Under the pieces are notes generated by a model. That model was given only the letters and a program-made list of their open reading frames with translations, made no database searches and was not told the origin of the DNA. The translations under genes and the position numbers were made by a program. Shown here piece by piece: positions 16,141 to 25,077 of a DNA stretch of 64,000 nt. Every line of letters starts with the position of its first letter. The stretch's first letter is position 1. This DNA is from Candidatus Rokuibacteriota bacterium. Lineage in GTDB: Bacteria > Methylomirabilota > Methylomirabilia > Rokubacteriales > CSP1-6. The stretch is taken from NCBI GenBank assembly GCA_003220685.1, contig QHTE01000043.1:62001-126000 (forward strand), given 5' to 3'.

Positions 16141-16872
16141 ATGTTAGCATATGTGGCTTTTGTGGCCGCCGCGGCGGCCGCCGATCTCGCGGGCGCCCTG
16201 CTCGTGACGACCGTGCACCAGAAAGGCTTGGCGCCGCTGCGATATTTCGTCGCGGGCGGCGCGGGGTTCATGCTGGCCGCGGCGTTCGTTCGCATGCTCC
16301 CCGAGAGCGCGCAGGTGCCCCACGCGTTCCTCTTCGTCCTCGTCGGCTACTTCGGCGTGCACCTCTTCGAGCACACGGTGGCGCCGCACTTCCACTTTGG
16401 CGAGGAGAGTCACCCGGAAGCGCTGCTCCGTCCCTCGGCCGGCTATCTGGCGCTCCTCGGCCTGGGCGTCCACACGCTCTTCGACGGCGTCGCGATCGCG
16501 GCCGGGTTCATGATCGAGCCCGCGCTCGGCGTGCTGCTCTCTATCGCCGTGTGCCTGCACAAGGTGCCGGAGGGCTTCACGATCGCCTCGATCATGCTCG
16601 CCGGCGGTCAGTCGCGCGCGGCGGCGGTCGGCGCCGGCGCGCTGCTGGGGGCGCTGACCATCGCGGGCGCGGTGGCCACGCGCTTCGTGGCCGAGCACCA
16701 CGTCGGCTACGCGCTCGCGCTGTCGGCGGGCGTCACCATCTACGTGGCCGCGTCGGATCTCATCCCGGAGGTGAACCGCGAGGGCGGACCCGCGCTCGGC
16801 TGGACGGTGTTCGCGGGGCTCCTGCTCTTCGCGGTCGCCGACTGGCTCGTCTCTCCGCTCGGTGCCCGCTGA
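16141..16872 (+). CDS. ZIP family metal cation transporter
   Basis: This 243-residue inner-membrane protein of the ZIP family probably imports zinc or another divalent metal (some family members export). Transmembrane helices IV and V carry the metal-site signatures: [18 protein letters not shown] with His and Asp, and [19 protein letters not shown] with the HKxPEG motif. Between helices III and IV is a short histidine-rich loop (HFHFGEESH), typical of ZIP proteins. It has about seven to eight hydrophobic segments. Start ATG at 16141. Confidence 0.9.
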   Translation: MLAYVAFVAAAAAADLAGALLVTTVHQKGLAPLRYFVAGGAGFMLAAAFVRMLPESAQVPHAFLFVLVGYFGVHLFEHTVAPHFHFGEESHPEALLRPSAGYLALLGLGVHTLFDGVAIAAGFMIEPALGVLLSIAVCLHKVPEGFTIASIMLAGGQSRAAAVGAGALLGALTIAGAVATRFVAEHHVGYALALSAGVTIYVAASDLIPEVNREGGPALGWTVFAGLLLFAVADWLVSPLGAR

Positions 16873-16891
16873 TGCTAAGCTCCCGCGTGGC

Positions 16892-17344
16892 GTGAAGATC
16901 CTCGTCTTGCACGGTCCGAACCTGAATCTCCTCGGCACCCGCGAGCCCGGGGTGTACGGCAGGGTCACGCTCGCCGAGATCGACCGCATGCTGCGCGAGC
17001 ACGCGCGGCGCCGCCACGACTCGGTCGAGTGCCGGCAGTCGAATCACGAGGGGCAGCTCGTCGACTGGCTCCAGGCTGCGCAGCGCGAGGGGTTCGCCGG
17101 CGTCGTCTTCAACCCCGGCGCGTTCACGCACTACTCGATCGCGCTCCGCGACGCGGTGGCGGCGATCAAGGTGCCGCTCGTGGAGGTCCACCTGTCGAAT
17201 GTGCACGCGCGCGAGGAGTTTCGGCGCCACTCCGTGATCGCTGCCGTCGCGCGCGGGCAGATCTCGGGGTTCGGTCCGCGGAGTTATCTTCTGGGCCTCG
17301 ACGCCCTCACGGCGGAGTCGCGCCGGCCGACTCGACGACGGTGA
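16892..17344 (+). CDS. aroQ: Type II 3-dehydroquinate dehydratase
   Basis: This enzyme catalyses the third step of the shikimate pathway, dehydrating 3-dehydroquinate to 3-dehydroshikimate in the cytoplasm. Type II signatures: [19 protein letters not shown] with the catalytic Arg-Tyr pair, [29 protein letters not shown], and [14 protein letters not shown] with the catalytic His. From the GTG at 16892 it is 150 residues, the normal size; an earlier GTG at 16862 overlaps the ZIP gene and would add ten unconserved residues. It follows the ZIP gene by 19 bp on the same strand. Confidence 0.95.
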   Translation: MKILVLHGPNLNLLGTREPGVYGRVTLAEIDRMLREHARRRHDSVECRQSNHEGQLVDWLQAAQREGFAGVVFNPGAFTHYSIALRDAVAAIKVPLVEVHLSNVHAREEFRRHSVIAAVARGQISGFGPRSYLLGLDALTAESRRPTRRR

Positions 17345-17354
17345 ATCGCCACCG

Positions 17355-17381
17355 CCACCCCGTCGTCTAACGCCGGGGTGG
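17355..17381 (+). terminator. Hairpin after aroQ
   Basis: A perfect 8-bp stem (CCACCCCG / CGGGGTGG) closes an 11-nt loop just downstream of the aroQ stop and upstream of the sigma-factor gene. There is no T tract, so it is a terminator-like or mRNA-stabilising hairpin rather than a textbook terminator. Confidence 0.4.
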
Positions 17382-17399
17382 GCGAGCGAATGAATCCCG

Positions 17400-18422
17400 G
17401 TGGACACGGACGAAGCGGCCCTGATCGAGCGGTGCCGTGCCGGCGACCTCGCGGCCTTCGAGCCGCTGGTCGAGAAGTACCGCCAGCGCGCCTATCGGCT
17501 CGCCTACAACGTCCTGCGCGATCCCGAAGAGGCCTGGGACGTCGCGCAGGACGCCTTCATCCGCGCCTTCCAGGCCCTGCCGTCGTTCCGGGGCGACTCC
17601 GCGTTCTACACCTGGCTCTTTCGGATCGTGATGAACGTCGCGCGCGACCGCGCCCGCCAGCACGCCGCGCGCGGCCGCGCATTCGGCACCGAGCGCGTCG
17701 ACGAGAAGGATTGGGACCGGATCCTGGTCGACCAGGGGACCGCGCCCGACGCCAAGGCGACCCAGGTCGAGGAGCGTGAGCGGATCGGCCGCGCGCTCGC
17801 CACTTTGTCGGAGCCGCACCGGGCCATTATCATGTTGAGTGATCTCGAGGGACTTTCGTACCGCGAGATCGCGGAGGTGCTGAATATACCGATGGGGACC
17901 GTGATGTCGCGGCTGCACAACGCCCGCCGCCGTCTGCGGGACGCCCTCGGACCGCTGCTGGTCCTGATCCTGGCCCTGCTGCTGACCTTCGCGTTGGCCG
18001 CGGTCACGCAGGCGCAGACGATCGTCCGGTTCGGCACGCGGATCGTCCTCGCCAGCGACGGGCCGCCGCCCAGCGCGCCGAGTACGACGTCGGAGCCGCC
18101 CGACGAGCGGCTCGAAGCGTTCCTGCCGAAGCTCCGTCAGCTCTTCCGCTACAACAACTACACCTCGCTCGAGCGCTATCGCGCCGAGGTGCCGGTCGGG
18201 AAGACCCAGCGCTGGCCGGTGCCGGGCGACCGGCAGCTCGAGGTCACGCCCCAGAAGGTGCGCGGCAACGCGGTCAGCTTCAACCTGCGGCTCACGCGCG
18301 GCAACGTGACCGAGCTGTCGACCAACATCCAGGCGCAGTCGGGCAACCCGGCGGTGATCGGCGGTCCCAAGCACAGCTCGGGCACCCTCATCATCATCCT
18401 TTGGACCAACCCCAGTCCGTGA
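17400..18422 (+). CDS. ECF sigma factor fused to a transmembrane helix and extracytoplasmic domain
   Basis: Residues 1-180 form a complete ECF (RpoE-type) sigma factor: region 2 with DPEEAWDVAQDAFIRAFQAL and FYTWLFRIVMNVARD, and region 4 with LEGLSYREIAEVLNIPMGTV. Directly after the last recognition helix comes a hydrophobic segment (residues 184-203, GPLLVLILALLLTFALAAV), a Pro/Ser linker and a beta-rich domain of about 120 residues (WPVPGDRQLEVTPQKV; GNVTELSTNI; GGPKHSSGTLIIIL). The frame is continuous through 340 residues. If the helix inserts, the sigma domain is tethered in the cytoplasm and the C-terminus lies outside. No separate anti-sigma gene is adjacent. The C-terminal domain resembles stand-alone secreted proteins of myxobacteria-like genomes; its role is unknown. 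Start GTG at 17400. Confidence 0.85.
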   Translation: MDTDEAALIERCRAGDLAAFEPLVEKYRQRAYRLAYNVLRDPEEAWDVAQDAFIRAFQALPSFRGDSAFYTWLFRIVMNVARDRARQHAARGRAFGTERVDEKDWDRILVDQGTAPDAKATQVEERERIGRALATLSEPHRAIIMLSDLEGLSYREIAEVLNIPMGTVMSRLHNARRRLRDALGPLLVLILALLLTFALAAVTQAQTIVRFGTRIVLASDGPPPSAPSTTSEPPDERLEAFLPKLRQLFRYNNYTSLERYRAEVPVGKTQRWPVPGDRQLEVTPQKVRGNAVSFNLRLTRGNVTELSTNIQAQSGNPAVIGGPKHSSGTLIIILWTNPSP

Positions 18423-18435
18423 TCGGCATGCCTCG

Positions 18436-19965
18436 ATGAGCTCGGGCGAGGACCGCTACTTCCGCGAGCGCGCGCGGATCGAGCAGGGCCACACGAAGTA
18501 CCGCGACAAGCTGCGCGAGGAAGGCAAGCTCTTCGTCCGCGACCGGCTGAAGCTCCTCCTCGACCCGGGCTCCGAGTTCCAGGAGGACTGGCTCTTCGCA
18601 CGCTCGAACGAGCCCGACACGCCGGCCGATGGCGTGGTCACCGGCGTCGGCAAGGTGGGCGGTCGACCCGTCTGTGTGATGGCCAACGACTACACGGTCA
18701 AGGCGGGCTCCTGGGGCGAGAAGACCGTGCAGAAGATCGTGCGCATCCAGGAGAAGGCCGCGCGGCTGCGCGTGCCCCTCCTCTATTTGGTGGACGCCGC
18801 CGGGGGGCGCATCTCCGAGCAGATCAAGATCTTCCCGGGCCGGTTCCACGCCGGGCGCATCTTCTACAACGAGGTCCAGCTCTCCGGCGTGGTCCCTCAG
18901 ATCTGCATTCTGTTCGGGCCGTCGCCGGCCGGGTCCGCCTATCTGCCCGCGCTGACCGACGTCGTGATCATGGTGGACGGCAAGGCGTCGCTCTACGTCG
19001 GCAGCCCCCGCATGGTCGAGATGGCCATCGGCGAAAAGACGACGCTCGAAGAGCTCGGCGGCGCGCTCATGCACTGCAAGGTCTCCGGCTGCGGCGACGT
19101 GCTCGCGTCGTCGGACGAGGACGCGATCGCGCTGGCCCGGCGGTATCTCACCTACATGCCGCAGTCGTTCGGCGAATTGCCGGCGACCACCGCGGCCGCC
19201 GAGCCCAAGCCGGGTCGGCCGATCGACGAGATCGTGCCCTACGACCAGCGGAAGTACTTCGACATGTACGAGGTCATCAACCGCCTGATCGACGCCGACT
19301 CCTGGTTCGAGATCAAACGACTGTTCGCGCAGGAGGTCATCGTCGGCTTCGCGCGCCTCGGCGGACGCCCGGTCGGCATCGTGGCCAACCAGCCGAAGGT
19401 CAAGGGCGGCGTCCTGATGGTCGACTCGTCCGACAAGGCAGCGCGCTTCATCTGGCTCTGCAACGCCTTCAACATTCCGTTGATCTACCTGGCCGACATC
19501 GCGGGCTTCATGGTGGGCACGAAGGTCGAGCAGCAGGGGATCATCCGTCACGGCGCCAAGATGGTCTTCGCGACCGCGCAGGCGACCGTGCCGAAGATCT
19601 CGGTGATCGTGCGCAAGTGTTACGGCGCCGGGCTCTACGCGATGTGCGGTCCGGCCTTCGAGCCCGACGCCGCGATCGCGCTGCCGCAGGGACAGATCGC
19701 GATCATGGGGCCGGAGCCGGCGGTGAACGCCGTCTACTACAACCGGATCATGGAGCTGCCCGAGAGCGAGCGCGCGGCGTGGGTGAAGCAGAAGCGTGAG
19801 GAGTATGCGCAGGACGTCGACACCTACAAGCTCGCCTCCGAGATGCTCATCGACGATATCGTGCCGGGCAGCGCGCTGCGCGACGAGCTGATCAAGCGCC
19901 TGGCCTACGCGCAGACCAAGGCGCAAGAGTTCCCGGCGCGCCGCAACGGCGTCTTCCCGGTCTGA
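18436..19965 (+). CDS. Acyl-CoA carboxylase carboxyltransferase (beta) subunit
   Basis: This 509-residue crotonase-superfamily carboxyltransferase moves CO2 from carboxybiotin to an acyl-CoA (propionyl-CoA or methylcrotonyl-CoA class). N-terminal half: RDRLKLLLDPGSEFQE, VYLVDAAGGRI-like LLYLVDAAGGR, and FGPSPAGSAYLPALTD. C-terminal half: VVGFARLGG-like VIVGFARLGGRPVGIVANQP, and FIPLIYLADIAGFMVG-like LADIAGFMVG. The biotin carboxylase and biotin carrier subunits are not in this window. A 13-bp gap separates it from the sigma-factor fusion gene. The acyl-CoA substrate cannot be fixed from sequence alone, though overall it is nearer propionyl/methylcrotonyl carboxylases than AccD. Confidence 0.9.
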   Translation: MSSGEDRYFRERARIEQGHTKYRDKLREEGKLFVRDRLKLLLDPGSEFQEDWLFARSNEPDTPADGVVTGVGKVGGRPVCVMANDYTVKAGSWGEKTVQKIVRIQEKAARLRVPLLYLVDAAGGRISEQIKIFPGRFHAGRIFYNEVQLSGVVPQICILFGPSPAGSAYLPALTDVVIMVDGKASLYVGSPRMVEMAIGEKTTLEELGGALMHCKVSGCGDVLASSDEDAIALARRYLTYMPQSFGELPATTAAAEPKPGRPIDEIVPYDQRKYFDMYEVINRLIDADSWFEIKRLFAQEVIVGFARLGGRPVGIVANQPKVKGGVLMVDSSDKAARFIWLCNAFNIPLIYLADIAGFMVGTKVEQQGIIRHGAKMVFATAQATVPKISVIVRKCYGAGLYAMCGPAFEPDAAIALPQGQIAIMGPEPAVNAVYYNRIMELPESERAAWVKQKREEYAQDVDTYKLASEMLIDDIVPGSALRDELIKRLAYAQTKAQEFPARRNGVFPV

Positions 19966-20078
19966 GCGCGGGCGGCGCCCGCCGCCGGCCGCGTCGTTCA
20001 CCCCGTCCTGCCACCGGCCGCCCCCGGCTTTGCACTATTTCGTGCGGACCCGGCGATCCCCCGTGTTAGGAATCAAAT

Positions 20079-20321
20079 GTGCAAAAAGTGAAACTGTTGT
20101 CGGCTCGGGCTCCGGAGCACCTCACGACCTGGCAGGCGGCGGCTTACTGCCGGGTCTCGATTCCGCCGGGCCGCGGACCCGCCTCCTGCTCGTGGACGAC
20201 GAGCTGCTCGTCGTCCAGATGCTCCGCGACCTGCTGGTCGACGCGCCGTTCGCGATCGAGACGGCGACCGACGGCTACGAGGCGCTCGTCAAGGTCGGGA
20301 CGTTCCGTCCCGGGTGCCGAG
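20079..20321 (+). pseudogene. Decayed BldC-type HTH / receiver-domain regulator
   Basis: A GTG at 20079 starts MQKVKLLSARAPEHLTT followed by WQAAAYCRVS, matching the first half of a MerR/BldC-type HTH. The HTH then breaks off, and about 25 bp later another frame resumes with GPRTRLLLVDDELLVVQMLR and ETATDGYEALVKVGTFRP, the first half of a receiver domain. The phosphoacceptor half is missing. The intact gene at 31653-32267 has the same architecture in full, so roughly 130 bp appear lost in the middle and about 90 codons at the end. A palindromic repeat lies 38 bp after the break. Low-GC sequence (CAAATGTGCAAAAAG) upstream may be its former promoter. Confidence 0.7.
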
Positions 20322-20359
20322 AGATCAACCGGCTGACCTCGGCGGCTGGAATCGACAGC

Positions 20360-20405
20360 CGCGCCTCGGCCGGCGGAGCCCCAGCCCGGCGACGACCTGC
20401 CGCGC
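20360..20405 (-). repeat. Dispersed palindromic repeat, copy 1 (diverged)
   Basis: On the minus strand this is a 46-bp copy of the repeat best seen at 57830, with three differences (TCG for CCG, GCCGGG for GCGGGG, GCTCC for GCCCC). It folds as an imperfect nested hairpin. It lies between the truncated regulator pseudogene and the start of the hybrid histidine kinase, and could have arrived with, or after, the deletion of the regulator's 3' end. Confidence 0.75.
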
Positions 20406-20453
20406 GGACTGCGGTCTCCCACTCCCTCACGCGACGAGAGGGCTGACGACGCC

Positions 20454-23240
20454 ATGGACTCAATCCGCGTGCTCTACGTCGAAGGCGATCCCGCCGATCA
20501 AGAGGCGACTCACCGTCACCTCGTGCGTCAGGCGCCTCACATCAAGCTCGCCGTCGTGGGCACCGTGGCCGAGGCGGTCGAGCGCGTGACGATCGGCGAC
20601 ATGGACGTGATGCTCGCGGACTATCGTCTCCCGGACGGCACGGGTCTCGACCTGCTCGACGCTGTCAAGTCCCGAGGGCTGCAAGTGCCGGTGGTGCTCG
20701 TGACCGGATCCGGGGACGCCGACATCACCGTGCGCCTGCTCAAGGCCGGCGCCACCGACTATCTGGTGAAGCGTCCAGGCTATCTGGCCACCCTGCCGGT
20801 AGTGCTCGAAAGCGCGTTCCGCTGGTTCCGTACCGCCAGCGAGCGCAGGCGCGCGCCAATCCGCGTGCTCTACGCCGAGCACCATCCCGAGGACATGGCG
20901 CTCACCCTGCGCGCGTTCGAGGACCACGACCGCCGCGCGCGCGTCGAGACGGTCACCCTCGCGCGCGAGGCGCTCACCAAGCTGAAGACCGTGCACTACG
21001 ACGTCCTGCTGCTCGACAACCGGATGCCCGACCTCTCGGGGATCGAGGTGCTCAAGGAGCTGCAGGCCGACGGCCTCCGCATCCCGGTCGTCATGGTCGC
21101 CGGGGAGGGCGACGAGGACTCGGCCGTCCAGGCGTTCAAGCTCGGCGTCGCCGACTACCTGATCAAGCGCGAGGGCTATCTCGCCAAGCTGCCGTCGACG
21201 ATTGAAAACGTGCTCGCGCAGCGCCGACTGGCCGACGAGAAGGACGGCCTCACTGTCCTCAACGACCTGGCGAAGTCGCTCATCACCACGAAGGATCTCG
21301 ACGAGGTCCTGCGCCGGGTCGTGAACGCGGCCCGCGAGCTCCTCAAGGCCGAGGCGAGCGTGCTGTGGCTGTTCGAGGCCGGCGTGCTCTGGCCGGTCGC
21401 GTGGGAGGGCATCGAGGACCGCGCCGCCGAGCCGCTGCGGTTCCCGGTGACGCCGAACCTCGCCGAGCGGCTCGCGCTCGAGCGCAAGATCTCGCTGCGC
21501 CATCTCCTCGCGCAGACCGGCGGACCGGATCCGACGGCGGTCTTCGGCACCGCGGGGCAGACCCTGTCGGCGTCGTTCGTCGGCCCCGAAGGTCTCGTGG
21601 CCGTGCTGGCGGTCGGCAGTCCGCGTCCGCGCGAGTTCACCGCCATCGAGGAGCGTCTGCTGCTCGCGCTGGCCGACCACGCCGCGGTCGCGGTCGAGAA
21701 CGCGCGCCTCTACCGTCGCCTGCGGCTCGAGCTCGAGGCGCGCGAGCGGCTGACTGCTATCCTGGAGGCGACGACCGACCTGGTCGCGATCGCCGACCTG
21801 TCCGGGCGCCTGCAGTACCTCAATGCCGCGGGCCAGGCGCTGCTCGGGCTCGCGGCCGACGACGCGCTCGGCCACCCGATCGTGGGCCTGGCGCCGGAGC
21901 GGTTGCGCCCGGTCGTCCACGACCAGATCTGGCCGGCCCTGATCCGGGATGGGCTCTGGACGGGGGAAGCGGTGCTGCTCGCGCGCGACCGCCGCGAGGT
22001 GCCGGTGTCGGTGGTCGCCGTCGCGCACCGCGGCGCCGACGGATCGATCGAGTTCCTCTCGGCGATCGTGCGCGATCTGACCGAGCGCAAGCGCATCGAC
22101 GCCGAGCTCCGGCGGCAGCGCGAGGCCCTGTACCAGACGGAGAAGCTCGCGACGATGGGCACAGTGCTCGCCGGTGTCGCTCACGAGCTGAACAACCCGC
22201 TGACCGCCGTGACGGGCTACGCGAACCTGCTCCGTCAGGAGCTGGCCGGCACGCCTTCGGCCACGCGCGCCGAGGCGATCGCGCATGCCGCCGATCGCTG
22301 CGCGTCGATCGTCCGCAACTTCCTCGCGCTGGCGCGCAAGCATCCGCCCGAGCGTCAGCTCGTGCGGTTGAACGACATCGCGCGCGACGCGGCCGAGCTC
22401 CTGGCGTATCACCTCCGCGTCGACCGCATCGAGGTGGCGCTCGACCTGGCCGAAGGTCTGCCGGTGCTGTGGGCGGACCCGCATCAGCTCCACCAGGTCG
22501 TGGTCAATCTGGTGACCAACGCCCGCGACGAGCTGCGCCGGGCGCCCGAGCCGCGCCTGCTCACCTTGCGCACGCGGGCCGACGCGGCGCGGGGCCGCGT
22601 CTGGCTCGACGTCGAGGACACGGGCCCGGGTATCTCGGCCGAGATCCGCGACCGGATCTTCGAGCCGTTCTTCACGACGAAGCCGGTCGGGCAGGGGACC
22701 GGGCTCGGCCTCTCGCTCTGCCACGGGATCGTCGAAGGGCATGGGGGCAAGCTCTCGCTCGTGAGCGAGCCGGGGCACGGCGCGGTCTTCCGCGTGGAGC
22801 TGCCGGTCGTGGCGCCGCCCACGACGTCGGGGAAGGGCGCCGCGGACGCGCCGCCGGTCGTCAAGGGCAAGCGCATCCTCGTCGTCGACGACGAGCGACT
22901 CGTGCTCCAGTTGCTCAGCGAGATGCTCGGCGCTGATCACCACACGGTCGACACGGTCGCCGACGGTACGCAGGCGCTCGAGCAGCTGCGCCGCTCGTCC
23001 TACGACTTGATCCTGAGCGACGTGCGGATGCCGTACCTCGACGGTCCGGGCCTCTATCGCGCGCTGGAGCGTCGGCTACCCGACCTCTGCCGGCGCTTCG
23101 TGCTCATGACCGGCGACGTGCTGAGCGCGGAGGTCCAGACGTTCCTCGAGCAGACCGGAGTGCCGGGCCTGAGCAAGCCCTTCGACCGCAGCGAAGTGCG
23201 CCGAGTAATCCAGCTGGTCGCGAGCGCCCACCGCTCCTAG
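20454..23240 (+). CDS. Hybrid sensor histidine kinase (REC-REC-GAF-PAS-HisKA-HATPase-REC)
   Basis: This 928-residue cytoplasmic multidomain kinase has no transmembrane helices. Two N-terminal receiver domains come first (phosphoacceptor-like Asp about 56 in MLADYRLPDG, and one in VLLLDNRMPDLSG), then a GAF domain (about 265-420), a PAS domain (about 430-545, LEATTDLVAIADLSGRLQYL), HisKA with the phospho-His in GVAHELNNPLTAVTG, and HATPase with DTGPGISAEI and GTGLGLSL. A C-terminal receiver starts KRILVVDDERLV with Asp in LILSDVRMPYLDG. The acidic pocket of the first two receivers is degenerate (VEGDP, AEHHPED), so they may be pseudo-receivers. It probably relays phosphate to a separate regulator, possibly an HTH-receiver protein like that at 31653. 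Confidence 0.9.
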   Translation: MDSIRVLYVEGDPADQEATHRHLVRQAPHIKLAVVGTVAEAVERVTIGDMDVMLADYRLPDGTGLDLLDAVKSRGLQVPVVLVTGSGDADITVRLLKAGATDYLVKRPGYLATLPVVLESAFRWFRTASERRRAPIRVLYAEHHPEDMALTLRAFEDHDRRARVETVTLAREALTKLKTVHYDVLLLDNRMPDLSGIEVLKELQADGLRIPVVMVAGEGDEDSAVQAFKLGVADYLIKREGYLAKLPSTIENVLAQRRLADEKDGLTVLNDLAKSLITTKDLDEVLRRVVNAARELLKAEASVLWLFEAGVLWPVAWEGIEDRAAEPLRFPVTPNLAERLALERKISLRHLLAQTGGPDPTAVFGTAGQTLSASFVGPEGLVAVLAVGSPRPREFTAIEERLLLALADHAAVAVENARLYRRLRLELEARERLTAILEATTDLVAIADLSGRLQYLNAAGQALLGLAADDALGHPIVGLAPERLRPVVHDQIWPALIRDGLWTGEAVLLARDRREVPVSVVAVAHRGADGSIEFLSAIVRDLTERKRIDAELRRQREALYQTEKLATMGTVLAGVAHELNNPLTAVTGYANLLRQELAGTPSATRAEAIAHAADRCASIVRNFLALARKHPPERQLVRLNDIARDAAELLAYHLRVDRIEVALDLAEGLPVLWADPHQLHQVVVNLVTNARDELRRAPEPRLLTLRTRADAARGRVWLDVEDTGPGISAEIRDRIFEPFFTTKPVGQGTGLGLSLCHGIVEGHGGKLSLVSEPGHGAVFRVELPVVAPPTTSGKGAADAPPVVKGKRILVVDDERLVLQLLSEMLGADHHTVDTVADGTQALEQLRRSSYDLILSDVRMPYLDGPGLYRALERRLPDLCRRFVLMTGDVLSAEVQTFLEQTGVPGLSKPFDRSEVRRVIQLVASAHRS

Positions 23241-23251
23241 CTGGGCGTCCT

Positions 23252-23268
23252 CCCGGCCGCCGGCCGGG
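23252..23268. terminator. Hairpin between convergent genes
   Basis: CCCGGCC-GCC-GGCCGGG forms a perfect 7-bp stem with a 3-nt loop exactly between the stop of the histidine kinase gene and the stop of the convergent pckG. It lacks a T tract on either side; it would work as a bidirectional stop only with help from Rho or as an RNA end-protector. Confidence 0.45.
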
Positions 23269-25011
23269 CTAGGCGCCGAAGCGGCGGCGCGTCGTCGCGA
23301 GCGTATCGGCGATCGGCTGGGGCAGGCGCGGCCCGAACTGCTTGTAGAACTCGCCGAGCTCGTCGAGCGCCTGCAGCCATTCGCCCGAGTCGCAGCGGAG
23401 CGCTTCGCGGAGCTGGGCCGGCGTCAGGTCGAGCCCGCTGGTGTCGAGGGCGCCCGCCGCGGGAATCAGCCCGATCGGGGTCTCGTCGGCACGACCCGTC
23501 CCGCGGATCCGCTCGACCATCCACTTGAGCACGCGCACGTTGTCGCCGTAGCCCGGCCAGAGGAAGCGGCCGTCGGCGCCGCGCCGGAACCAGTTCACCC
23601 GGAAGATCTTGGGGGGTGCGGACAGGCGCGGTCCCGTCGCGAGCCAGTGGGAGAAGTAGTCGGCCATGTTGTAGCCGCAGAACGGGATCATCGCCATCGG
23701 ATCGCGGCGCACGACGCCGACCTTCCCCGTGATCGCCGCCGTCGTCTCGGTGCTCATGGCCGAGCCGAGGAAGACGCCGTGCGACCAGTCGAACGCCTCG
23801 AACACGAGCGGGATCACGCCGGTGCGCCGCGAGCCGAAGATGACGCCGGAGATGGGCACGCCCTGCGGCTCCTCCCAGTTCGGCGCGATCGAGGGACACT
23901 GCTGGGCGAGCACCGTGAAGCGTGAGTTCGGGTGCGCGGCCGCGCCCGCGCCCGGCTGCCACGGCCGTCCCTGCCAGTCGGTGAGCCCGGCGGGGGCCGT
24001 CGGCGTCAGCCCTTCCCACCACGGCTCCTGGGACTCGGTCAGCGCCACGTTGGTGAAGATCGTGTTCGAGCGCACCATCGCGGTCGCGTTCGGATTCGTC
24101 TTGGGGCTCGTGTTGGGCGCGACCCCGAAGAAGCCGCGCTCGGGATTGACGGCGCGCAGCTGGCCGCTGGCGTCGACCCACATCCAGGCGATGTCGTCGC
24201 CGAGCGTCCAGATGCGCCAGCCCGGCAGTTGCGAGACCGCCATCGCGAGGTTGGTCTTGCCCGACGCGCTCGGCATCGCGGCCGCCAGATACGTGATGCG
24301 CCCCTCGGGATTCTCGACGCCGATGATCAGCATGTGCTCGGCGAGCCAGCCCTCCTGGCGCGCTTGCCAGGACGCGATGCGCAGCGCGTGGCACTTCTTG
24401 CCGAGCAGCGCGTTGCCGCCGTAGCCGGAGCCCACGCTCCAGATCAGCTTCTCTTCGGGGAAGTGCAGGATCAGCCGACGCTCGGGGGAGAGATCGCCGA
24501 TCGAGTGCAGCCCGGCGATGAAGTCGTCGTCGCTCCGCATGTGCTGGATCGCGACCTGCCCGACGCGCGTCATCAGGTGCATGCTCGCGACCACGTAGGC
24601 GCTATCGGTGACCATGAGGCCGACCCGGCTCATCGGCGAGCCGGCCGGGCCCATGAGATACGGGATGACCCACATCGTCCGGCCGCGCATGCTCCCGCCG
24701 AACAGGGCGCCGGCCGTCGACTTCGCCTCGATCGGCGCGATCCAGTTGTTGGTTGGGCCGGCTGCATCCTTCTCGCGCGAGCAGATGAAGGTGAGCTGCT
24801 CCGTGCGCGCGACGTCCGAGGGGTGGCTCCGGTGCAGGTAGCAGTTCGGGTACGTCTTCGGGTTCAACGGCAGCAAGGTGCCGTCCTGCAGCATGGTGTC
24901 GATCAGGGAGTCGTACTCGGCCTTGGACCCGTCACACCACGTCACGCGCGACGGTTGCGTCAGGCCCGCAGCCTCGGAGACCCACTTCTGGGCGACGCTG
25001 GTCACGCTCAT
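23269..25011 (-). CDS. pckG: Phosphoenolpyruvate carboxykinase (GTP)
   Basis: This enzyme interconverts oxaloacetate plus GTP with PEP, CO2 and GDP, the entry to gluconeogenesis or an anaplerotic step. The 580-residue protein carries the GTP-class signatures: the substrate loop SGYGGNALLGKKCHALRIAS with the reactive Cys, the kinase-1a P-loop AAMPSASGKTNLAM, the metal site LGDDIAWMW, and ERGFFGVAPNTSPKTNPNA (split across the kinase-2 region). The ATG at 25011 is chosen because the upstream extension (MAGRGDNFST) looks unconserved; a GAGGAG lies 17 bp before it, so a start at 25044 is possible. It is divergent from cobS. Confidence 0.95.
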   Translation of the reverse strand: MSVTSVAQKWVSEAAGLTQPSRVTWCDGSKAEYDSLIDTMLQDGTLLPLNPKTYPNCYLHRSHPSDVARTEQLTFICSREKDAAGPTNNWIAPIEAKSTAGALFGGSMRGRTMWVIPYLMGPAGSPMSRVGLMVTDSAYVVASMHLMTRVGQVAIQHMRSDDDFIAGLHSIGDLSPERRLILHFPEEKLIWSVGSGYGGNALLGKKCHALRIASWQARQEGWLAEHMLIIGVENPEGRITYLAAAMPSASGKTNLAMAVSQLPGWRIWTLGDDIAWMWVDASGQLRAVNPERGFFGVAPNTSPKTNPNATAMVRSNTIFTNVALTESQEPWWEGLTPTAPAGLTDWQGRPWQPGAGAAAHPNSRFTVLAQQCPSIAPNWEEPQGVPISGVIFGSRRTGVIPLVFEAFDWSHGVFLGSAMSTETTAAITGKVGVVRRDPMAMIPFCGYNMADYFSHWLATGPRLSAPPKIFRVNWFRRGADGRFLWPGYGDNVRVLKWMVERIRGTGRADETPIGLIPAAGALDTSGLDLTPAQLREALRCDSGEWLQALDELGEFYKQFGPRLPQPIADTLATTRRRFGA

Positions 25012-25077
25012 GGAAGTAGAGAAATTGTCTCCTCGCCCGGCCATGGGCGTCAAGAAGAACGTGCTAGCATTCGCCGC

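Noticed and set aside
20454..22943. Long antisense frame of 827 codons opposite the hybrid kinase
   Set aside because: It mirrors the kinase codons (Arg/Asp/Gly-rich, no family features), a usual artefact of high-GC third positions.
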